Source: Theropithecus gelada | Taxonomy: Eukaryota; Chordata; Mammalia; Primates; Cercopithecidae | Length of the DNA: 64,000 nucleotides | Assembly (NCBI RefSeq): GCF_003255815.1 | Contig: NC_037677.1 | Span: 107,295,100-107,359,099, forward strand | Direction of reading: 5' to 3' | Shown: positions 56,085 to 64,000 of the stretch, piece after piece | Layout: the number at the start of each line of letters is the position of its first letter | How positions within the stretch are numbered: position 1 is the first letter of the stretch | Translations under genes and position numbers: made by a program | The notes under the pieces: generated by a model | Told to the model about the DNA's origin: nothing | Databases searched by the model: none | Seen by the model: the letters and a program-made list of their open reading frames with translations, nothing else

Positions 56085-56720
56085 GATGACGGCTCTCGGA
56101 GGATCCTGGTTTTGAAGTCTGGCATTGCTTTTACCCGGTGGGCTTCAGGGAGCCGTCCCCGCTGCGCTTTGCATTTCTCCGCGCACGTGGACTGGGTTCT
56201 GCCACGAGGGAGGCAATACCTGGCGCTGTGGGTGGGGGCAGTGGTGAGACTTCAGCCCCTGGTGGCCGGAGAGGTGGCAGCACTTGTCAGTTTATGGCTC
56301 CCTCGGCTTTCCCTCCTTAATCCGCTTTCTGCTTTGCTCTCCGAATAATACAACCCTCGTGTTTGAAAACTAGAAGCTTGAGAGTTCTCAGCGAGCCAGT
56401 TGAAGGGGAGGCTCCTCTCGCTGAGTGTCACCCGGGACCCTGCGTCCCCGCTCTGCGAAGACCTCCTCTCCGGGCTGCTGCCGTCCTCCCTCGCCCAGCG
56501 GAGCTTTCGGGATCGTCGGCCAGAGCCCCCGGGCCGGTGCGCTGCGCGGGCGGTCTCCCCAGGTGTTCGCGGAAGCGGCGCGCTCGCGCCCGCACGGTTC
56601 TCCAGCGTCCCCCAAGATGCTTCCGTCCGCGGACTGGGGACATTTCAGACCTGGGCGGGGCACAGCGGTCCCCGGAGAGATGGTCTTTTCTCCTGGAGTG
56701 GGAAGGCGACTTTCTTTTGG
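56085..56720. promoter_or_regulatory. Intronic CpG island (possible alternative promoter)
   Basis: CpG count rises sharply, densest at about 56400-56660 (roughly 34 CpGs in 260 bases by eye), in sharp contrast to flanking intron. It contains no recognised repeat. A short frame MLPSADWGHFR... starts at an ATG with A at -3 (56617) and ends at 56745. A clear splice donor to join it to RBM20 was not found, the best candidate being 'cccag|gtgttc' at 56571. An AATAAA lies at about 56778. Promoter activity is inference. Confidence 0.6.
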
Positions 56721-56799
56721 AGTGCCAATGCCCCCAGAATGCTAGGTTGTAGCGTGGACTGGTACTTGAGTTTTTCAAATAAAGCTTGACACGTACTTA

Positions 56800-57630
56800 G
56801 TATAGAGCAGTAGAAAGCAGGGAGGAAAAACTCGTCCTGGGCCCACTATCTAAAATCAACTGCTACCTGGAATAGTTCCTTTGCTTTTTTGTCTATACAT
56901 ACATTAGATTTATTTTTTTCTAGTTTTTACTTGTACTATGAAGCTCAACTTTGAATTTTGCTTTTTTCCCCTTATTATTATTTTACAAACATACATACTG
57001 GCTGCATAGTATTCTATCATGCCATATACAGCCACTCTACTTTTGGATATTTAGGTGTTTTTTTTTTTTATTTTCATTAAAAAATTCTGCAGTAAGCATC
57101 TTTCTGGCTAAAACTTGTTTCCGTATTAGGTTATAGTCTCATTATTGTAAGGCAGAGTGAGAATGTTTTTAAGGTCCTTGATACATATTCCTGAATGGCT
57201 TTTCTTTTCTTTTCTTTTTTTTTTTTTCCTTTTTTTCTGAGACAGAGTCTTGCTCTGTTGCCCAGGCTGGAGTGCCATGGTGCAATCTCAGCTCACTGCA
57301 ACCTCTGCCTCCCGGGTTCAAGCAATTCTCCTGCCTCAGCTTCCCGGTTAGCTGGGATTACAGGCGGTGCACACCACCATGCCTGGCTAATTTTTTTATT
57401 TTTAGTAGAGACAGGGTTTCACCATGTTGGCCAGGCTGGTCTCAAACTCCTGACCTCGTGATCCACCTACCTCGGCCTCCCAAAGTGCTGGGATCACAGG
57501 CATGAGCCACCACGCCTGGCCTCCAAATGGCTTTTCAAAAAGTTTGTATAAATGTTTACTCCTGCTAGCTGTGCTTAAGTGTTTATTTCAGGCCAGCCTC
57601 ACCAGCACCAGGAATTATGAGAATACTTTT
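56800..57630 (-). repeat. Old L1-like fragment, antisense, split by an Alu
   Basis: 'ctggctgcatagtattctat' and 'tttggatatttaggtgtttt' are antisense L1 phrases. 'ggccagcctcaccagcacca' after the Alu may continue it. Confidence 0.55.
57206..57522 (-). mobile_element. AluS-type, antisense
   Basis: T-rich tail, 'gagacagagtcttgctctgt' to 'gagccaccacgcctggcc'. 'aatggcttttc' on both sides (about 57194 and 57526) marks the target-site duplication. Confidence 0.93.
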
Positions 57631-59409
57631 AAAATAATGTCACTAAGGCCACAGGTGAGGAGAGCTTAGAAGGTACTGCCTGCTGAAGCCTGTGTGATTT
57701 GAAACCTAGATCTATATTCTGCAATCTGCTTGTTTCTAACTCCTCATATTCTGAGGACAGTGGCCTATATTGAAATTGGAGGAATGAAGTTTACTCATGT
57801 TGCAGGGATTGAAGTGGTACTAGAGGTTGTGTTGGATTGGTAAGTTCAGAGAGCCATCAGAAATTGTCATGGCTTGGTAATCTATGAGCTTGAGTCACAT
57901 AAAAATGGAATATCCTTTACTGTGGGTGGCACAGCTTTTTAGGGTTGGCTTCCTAAACATTTTGGGGAGAATGAGTCTACCAGCAGAGAAGCTTTCCTTT
58001 GGCAGTCTGAGGGTGTATCTTCCTGAGGCAGGGCCAGACCTGAGGATATTCTAATCCTCCCTCCTGCATTTTTATATTGCAATTTCTGGCTGAACTTGCT
58101 GCCTGGAGAGATACGATATCTCTTTAAGGGTGCATTTCAGTCCCTTTGTGTGTCAGGAGGGTGGAAAGTAATGTAAAAGTCATTTATAGCTACTCAGTCT
58201 GCAAACATATTGGAAGGAAGGGCTGGGCTTTAATATCTGTGTAGGATGGAAGTCATTTTTGAATTATAGTCAATTGTTATGTTCTGTAAAATCCATTAGA
58301 AAACCTGTACCCATATCAGTTCACATATTCTGCACCTGGCTCTCCTGTTCATGGGGCATTGCTTATAACAGGGAACTCTTAAAACCAAGACTGCTGTTTT
58401 TGTCCCACTACTTTCAGGTTAGAGCAGGATTCCAGTGTCCTGAAGTTTAAACACATTCCAAGCATCCTCTGAGAATCATTCCCAATTCCAAGCCCATTTC
58501 CAGATGATGAGCAGACTTGAATTACATAACCTGTAGCTACACATTTTTGTCGTGACCACACAAACTCAATAATGTCTCCCAAGCCTTGTAGATCACTTTG
58601 AAGCTCACTGGATTAATGGTGTTGAATCTGTTTAATCCAAATAATTTGAATTGCATCAGGAAGCCTGCATATTAACAAGCTGGTAATAAGTGCAGGCATT
58701 AAGATTGATCACTGCTTAAGTCTTTGAGATCACATACAAGGTCTGGTGTTTTTGAGGCTGTCGATGGACTATATTTTTTAGACTCTTCCTTGATTTTATT
58801 CTGCACTCTTGACATTTAAAATAATTTAAATCAGTAACTTCAGAATTCTCCCAGCAGAGGATATGCCTATTTGAAGTGATTGTGTGTCTGTGTGTGTGTA
58901 CACACTAGCTCTGTATTATTGCCTATGGAGGACATAGAAGTATATCACATACTGTCCTCAAGGAGCTTGCAACCAAGTCTTGGGGATAAGGCAAACAAAG
59001 TCAAAATATCTAATACATGTTCCAAGGCAGGATGCAATTCTGTATCCATGGTACATTGCTGATTGCTGATGATGCTGTAAATGCTGACATGGTGGACTGC
59101 AGTCTGTCTGGAAGGAGAGGAACAATGGAACATCTGTGTTGGGGGACACTTCATGGAGGTGGGATTTAGGGGAGCCTTGAAGAAGTGAGCAAGTTTTGGA
59201 TAGGTGGAAGTGAACTTACTGGCTATACCCAGAAAAGAACAGGATGGGAATAAAGGGAAAGAGAGCCTGTTTTGGCAAATAAATTTAATATTGAATTGTG
59301 ATAGTCAAAAAATAGATAGGATGATGGACTAGGTTTGGGAGGAGGGTCCAAAGTTAAGAAGTGAGGCTTATACTTGAGATCATGGCCTTCACCACAACCA
59401 GCACCATCA
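57631..59409 (+). other. Unique intron block
   Basis: No recognised repeats apart from a short GT run at 58880-58899, and no coding evidence. Confidence 0.45.
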
Positions 59410-59660
59410 TCATTATGAGCAGCTGATGTGTCTTGCGTTCTTACAGTGTGGTTCTGAGGACTTTACATGTAGTATCTTATTTAATCCCCAAACAACCGTG
59501 TGGAACAGATAACAACTGTTACGTCCACTTCATAGCAGAGGAACTGGGATATAAAGAAGTCAACCAATTTCCGGCTGGTGTGGTATGTGGGCAAGCAGGG
59601 GTTCAGACGAACTCAATCAGGCAGCTTGCTTTCAGAGTCTGTTCTTCACCACTGTATAAT
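59410..59660 (-). repeat. MIR, antisense
   Basis: 'gaggactttacatgtagtat', 'atttaatccccaaacaaccg' and 'cttcatagcagaggaactgg' follow antisense MIR order. Confidence 0.7.
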
Positions 59661-59734
59661 ACTATCTCTTAGTGCTAGTTGAGAGCCCCTGTTGAGATTA
59701 ACATAGTCATCCTCAAGTTCTAAGGGAGCCCTGC

Positions 59735-59960
59735 CTTTCAAGTCAGACAGACCTGGGCTCACATTCTGGCTCTACCACTTACTAGCTGTGACCTTGGAAA
59801 TTACTTCTCTGAGCCTTGATTTGCTCATTTATGAAAAAAGAAGAAGAATACTTACCTCAGGTTGTTAGGAGCATTAAATGTGATAATATATGTAATCACT
59901 TAGCAGAATGCCTAGCAGAGAGTAAGCAAGCAGGAAATGATAGCTGCTATGGCTTATATT
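59735..59960 (+). repeat. MIR, sense
   Basis: 'gacctgggctcacattctgg', 'accacttactagctgtgacc' and 'caggttgttaggagcattaa' give a near full-length MIR. With the previous copy it forms an inverted pair. Confidence 0.88.
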
Positions 59961-60984
59961 TCACAGATATATGTAGGGTTATAATGCAGTCTCTGAGAAT
60001 GAGAAGCAATGAGGGTGGACATGATTCAGGTAGAGTTTACTTGGTAGACACTTGCAATGATAGTTAGCTAATGGAGAGCGGGTGCTGGATTTCTTCTCGA
60101 GCATCCCAGGAATGGACTATGAATTCCAGATGTGGTTCTGCTTTGCTCCAAGAACTGACTGCATTTCCTTTTGTCTTCTAAAGCCCAGAGGGTGAAACCA
60201 GGACATTTCCATTGTACTGAAATTTGGCACAAAATCTGGTGCCAATTGTACATTCCAGGGACTGAAATCAGGATATGCTGAAATTCTCGGTGTCCTCGCT
60301 CTGCTGGTTCCCACTTCCTGATGGCGCTGACAGATAAGTGCCCTGCATCTCACAGAGAGAAAAATAGGTATTTGAAAGTGGTATCTTTAATTGCCTATAA
60401 AGTTAAACAATGCACAAAACAATTACAACCAAAGCAGAGGCGTTTAGACAAAATGCATAAAAGGAAAAAAACAGTGGAAGAGAAATTTTGCTCTGAGATG
60501 AAATGCTAATTCTAACTATCGCTCTCAGAATTTATGGGGCAACATTACTTAGTACTTCTTACACTCGCGTTCCTGCACACTTCAAACTGTTCATATGGTA
60601 GTTTTTCTTCTATATGACATTCTGCGATTGTAGAGTTTTTCTTTATATTACTTCATTCACAAATTTCAAAATCCACAAAGTGTCTATCAATTAGGAAGAA
60701 CAACTTCTTGTCCTTTTCTGATTTGCAACCTCCTTGGTTGTGACAAACCTATTTGTCCTTGTCCCTGTATCCTTTATATAATCCAACTTGGCGGCTTTGG
60801 AAGCAACAAATGCTATTTTTTTGCTTCAAATCCAATATTGGTTTTTAAATTTGTGGATGCGAGAGGCTATAAAGAGGTTTAAAAAATATGTAGCTTGAAA
60901 ATATTAATGTTTTTTAAAAATCTCAGAGTCACTTTAGAGTTTTAAAATTTTCAAATAAGGCTATAATCAGATTGATACTTGCAG
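59961..60984 (+). other. Unique intron sequence
   Basis: AT-rich, no recognised repeats or genes. Confidence 0.4.
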
Positions 60985-61710
60985 ACTGTCTTAGGCTGTT
61001 TTCTGTTGCTTTTAACAGAATTCCTTAAGCAGGATAATTTATTTAAAAAACAAAATTTATTTATTATAGTTATGGGGGCTGAGAAGTCCAAGGTCAAGGG
61101 GTTGCATCTGGTGAGGGCCTTCTTGCTGGTGGGAACTCTGTAGAATCCCGAGGTGGCATAGGGCATCACATGGTGGAGGAGGCTAAGCGTGCTAGCTCAG
61201 GCCTGTCTCCTCTTCTTATAAAGCCATGAGTCCCACTCCCATAATAACCCATTAATCCATTAACCATGAATATGTTAACCCATGAATGGATTAATCCAGA
61301 GCCCTCATGATCCAGTCACCTCTTAAAGGCCCCATCTTTTTCATGACCCAGTCACCTCGTAAACGCCCCCCCCACTTTTTTTTTTGAGACAGAGTCTCAC
61401 TCTGTTGCTCAGGCTAGAGTGCAGTGGCGCCATCTTGGCTCACTGCAAGCTCTGCCTCCTGGGTTCACACCATTCTCCTGCCTCAGCCTCCCAAGTAGCT
61501 GGGACTACAGGCGCCTGCCACAACACCTGGCTAATTTTTTGTATTTTTAGTAGAGACAGGGTTTCACCGTGTTAGCCAGGATGGTCTCGATCTCCTGACC
61601 TTGTGATCTGCCCACCTCGGCCTCCCAAAGTGCTGGGATTACAGGCGTGAGCCACCGCGCCCGGCCAAAGGCCCCATCTTAAAGGGGACAAATATTAAAC
61701 CATAGCACAG
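60985..61710 (-). mobile_element. MLT1-type LTR, antisense, split by an AluY
   Basis: Antisense LTR ends and interior: 'gactgtcttaggctgttttc', 'ggctgagaagtccaaggtca', 'tcttataaagccatgagtcc', 'aaaggccccatcttaaaggg' and 'attaaaccatagcac'. An internal 36-bp tandem duplication (61305 and 61341) precedes the Alu. An 11-bp inverted repeat ATTAATCCATT/AATGGATTAAT lies at 61251-61295. Confidence 0.7.
61375..61666 (-). mobile_element. AluY, antisense
   Basis: Low divergence, 'gagacagagtctcactctgt' to 'gagccaccgcgcccggcc'. Inserted in the second copy of the LTR's 36-bp duplication; flanks 'aaacgcccc' and 'aaaggcccc' are the probable target site. Confidence 0.93.
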
Positions 61711-61984
61711 AACTATTTGGTGCTAAATGGTATTTTGGGAAAACTGGAGTGTTACATATTGTTTAATTTTTCCAAATTTCTGATAAAGTGGAGGATCTTA
61801 AATAGTTGGTGTGTTTGATGCGCATGTATTCTTGTTACTTGTCTCCATATTATAGACCTCTCTCTAAAAATAATGGTATCAATCAGGCTGGTAAAATGGC
61901 TTTCTGAATGTTTTACTTGAGTCAGAGGGAATTTGCACCCTCTAGAGGTTGCTCCTTCACAGCCTAACCCCCCAGGGCACTTCA
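61711..61984 (+). other. Unique intron sequence
   Basis: Nothing recognised. Confidence 0.35.
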
Positions 61985-62160
61985 TTTTTTATTCATTCAA
62001 CTGAAGGAAGTATTTACTGAACACCTATTATGTGGTAGGTGCTGAGTGATGAATGGATCAGGTAATTCTTATGGATGGAGCTTCCTGTCTAGTGAGGAAA
62101 ACTAACATAAACCAAAAAACATAGGTAACTATAAAACATAAACTGAGCTAAATAATATTA
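61985..62160 (-). repeat. L2 3' end, antisense
   Basis: 'tattcattcaactgaaggaa', 'ctgaacacctattatgtggt' and 'ttcctgtctagtgaggaaaa' match the antisense L2 terminus. Confidence 0.8.
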
Positions 62161-62994
62161 AGGAAAAGAAAGGATTTCTTTCAACCTTATCTTTCTTATA
62201 GACAAGGTGGGGAAATAGAACTATGGGAGTACTCAAAAGTTTATTCACACAAAACAGATCCCTATACAAACCTAACCAAAGAGCAAAGATTAAATGTAAT
62301 TATGCAGAAAATGTTTAGGTGTCAAGGCATTTAAATACATTACTTTGCCATTTAGTGGCTATGAGGGTGTCACTAAATAGAATTCTGTTTCAAGACATAC
62401 TTGAGCTCATAGCATGTTGCGACCATCATTTTCTTATAATTTGGTTCACTTTGATTAAAGCAGCATCATGCCCACTGCAGCATCATCTGAGAAAGGATCT
62501 CCTGAGTTAAGGACACCCATGGAAAGCATCCTATTGTGTGATTTCTCCCTCATTGTTCATTTCTAGTAAGGTACAGTTTGGTTTTGGAAAGCACTCTTGA
62601 GTATGCAAGGCGGGAGGAGTCTGGGGTCTACTATTCATCCTGCCACCCACTCCCTTGATCAATGAACTTGGCTTCTCTGAGACTTGGAGATTTGGTTTCC
62701 ACATCTGGAATAGAAAGGAATTGAGCCTGATGACCTTAAAGGATTTTTCTAGGTCTAAATTTTATTACAGAAGCAATGGGCAATAAGAGAATGTTTAGGG
62801 GGTAGATTCACTTCATATCTAATGAAGATGTGACATTTTCATGATATGATGCAGTAGAGGGAGCACTGGTCCAGGAGTCTGAAAGTTCAAGCTCAGCAAT
62901 ACAGAGACTTTTGGAATGACTTGGTTTATGTTCATTCAGGCCTGGAGCACAGATGGGTTCATGCTTTGCTGCAACCCACACTTGGAGATAAAGA
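62161..62994 (+). other. Intron sequence; weak MIR-like text at 62620-62760
   Basis: 'gaacttggcttctctgagac' and 'agcctgatgaccttaaagga' hint at MIR cores, and 'agagggagcactggtccagg' near 62855 at another. No gene. Confidence 0.4.
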
Positions 62995-63235
62995 AGCTCT
63001 GCAGTGGTTTAACATGCAGGTTCTGGGTTCAAATCCAGGATACTCTGCTGAGGAGTCATGGAGACCTGGGCAGGAAACTTGGCCTCCTGGAGCCTCAGGC
63101 TTGAATATATGAAATGGAGCCTCTGCTTCTTATTTATAAGTACTCCTCTCTTCCTCCCAAGGTTGGCACTAGGATGAAGGCTATGTAAAGTGATTAGCAC
63201 CGTATCTGGCACGTAGTAAGTAACCAATGAATGGT
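62995..63235 (+). repeat. MIR, sense
   Basis: 'ttctgggttcaaatccagga', 'gaaacttggcctcctggagc', 'ggcactaggatgaaggctat' and 'ctggcacgtagtaagtaacc' cover nearly the whole MIR. Confidence 0.85.
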
Positions 63236-63252
63236 CATTGTCCTTTTTCTTC

Positions 63253-63560
63253 TTTTTTTTTTTATTTTTAATTTTTTTAGATACAGAGTCTTGCTCTGTT
63301 GCCCAAGTTGGAATGCAGTGGTGTGATCATAGCTCACTGCAGCCTTGAACTCCTCGGCTCAAGTGATCCTCTTTCCTCAGCCTCACGAGTAGCTGGGACT
63401 ATAGGCACGTGCCACCATGCCCAGCTAATTTTTATTTTTTGTAGAGACAGGGTCTCACTGTGTCGCCCAGGCTGATCTTGAACTATTGGCCTCAAGCAAT
63501 CCTCCTGCCTCAGCATCCTGAACCACTGGGATTAAAGGCATGAGGCACCATGCCCAGCCT
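63253..63560 (-). mobile_element. AluJ-type, antisense
   Basis: T-rich tail, 'gatacagagtcttgctctgt' to 'gaggcaccatgcccagcc'. Confidence 0.92.
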
Positions 63561-64000
63561 CTTCTTGTTAATAATTATTATAGCTCCTGTTATTGCAGTT
63601 CTTCAGCCGGGAGCATCATGTTTTGGTTTCCTACTTATGGTTCCTGCCTCACGGGGTTGTTTTGAAAATCAAGTGTGACTTTGTGCAAGTGCTTTGTGAG
63701 CCCCTGGATCCTCTCTGAAGGGCTGGGCAGGCAAAGCCACAGGCTGGAGGTCTGTGTGTCTGCAGCGTGGCTGTTTCCTGAGAGAAGGCTTGGCTGAGGG
63801 CTGGGAGGCAGGTTCGCCTTCCTCTAGCCCTGACGGACTGGGGCACATGCAGACGCACTTCCCAGCCAGGCAGACAGGCCCAGCACACAGATGGCCACAG
63901 CGGCGTTCACTTGGTGATTGTCATTCACAGCTCATGCCATCTCGTGCCAGAGACAGTCGGCGGGCACCTCGATCTCAGTTTCATCCCCGGACTGACACTG
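63561..64000 (+). other. Intron sequence at window end
   Basis: Moderately GC-rich, unique-looking, no recognised repeat or exon. Cut by the window edge. Confidence 0.4.

Larger units (their letters stand above)
28000..64000 (+). other. RBM20: RBM20 intron 1 (5' portion; acceptor not in window)
   Basis: Starts at the donor 'gtaagagg' directly after 27999. No exon resembling the next RBM20 exon (expected to continue NAAKLLDKNP) was found up to the window end, so the intron exceeds 36 kb. This agrees with my recollection that intron 1 is well over 100 kb. Smaller elements within it are listed separately. Confidence 0.85.

Noticed and set aside
56252..56268. Second CTCF-like sequence, CCCCTGGTGGCC, in the intronic island
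   Set aside because: One base is missing relative to the core and the flanking positions do not match, so it is too weak to list as a site.
56363..56789. Two 129-codon plus-strand frames and a 116-codon minus-strand frame in the intronic CpG island
   Set aside because: Overlapping frames in all directions indicate GC effect. Only the regulatory interpretation of the island is kept.
1..64000. CRISPR arrays, tRNA or rRNA genes
   Set aside because: No regularly spaced identical repeats with unique spacers. The tRNA-like text belongs to MIR SINEs, and no complete cloverleaf or rRNA segment was seen.

Overview
The window is vertebrate nuclear DNA, almost certainly human or a very close primate. 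It is dense in primate-specific Alu elements (AluJ, AluS and AluY types with intact target-site duplications), has a primate-type L1 3' end, and carries the older MIR, L2, L1M, MLT1-type LTR and MER1-type layers typical of a human chromosome arm. No bacterial-style gene organisation is present, and nearly all long open frames are accidents of repeats or GC-rich sequence.

The only protein-coding exon I can support is the first coding exon of RBM20 (plus strand, 27806-27999). I recognised it from its N-terminal protein sequence, a proline run and a phase-2 splice donor. RBM20 encodes a muscle RNA-binding splicing regulator, best known for titin, and in human lies on chromosome 10q25.2; this placement is recalled, not searched. 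Positions 1 to about 26.4 kb are therefore 5' intergenic DNA, 26.46-28.14 kb is the promoter CpG island with exon 1, and 28.0-64.0 kb is the beginning of a very long intron 1.

The upstream part (1-26.4 kb) is a mosaic of MIRs, nested L1s and Alus. It also holds LTR-like elements at 14.2, 15.0 and 17.3 kb, a duplicated segment pair at 16.3 and 19.2 kb, and a 113-bp tandem duplication at 19.4 kb. From 23.75 to 36.96 kb there is no recognisable Alu, a 13-kb gap centred on the promoter. Intron 1 then alternates unique AT-rich sequence with repeat clusters at 36.9-37.3, 39.3-41.8, 43.6-50.7, 57.2-57.5 and 61.0-61.7 kb. A MER1-type hAT element at 44.18-44.70 kb retains an 8-bp target-site duplication.

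The most interesting non-repeat signals are these: a second CpG island deep in intron 1 (about 56.1-56.7 kb), a possible alternative promoter; strong splice-donor consensus sites upstream of the known exon; a CTCF-like motif at 32.5 kb; a palindromic cAMP-response-element at 37.75 kb; and several local direct and inverted duplications (16.3/19.2, 53.0/54.1 and 45.4/46.7-47.1 kb). I found no convincing previously undescribed gene system. Repeat boundaries are judged by eye and may be off by tens of bases.
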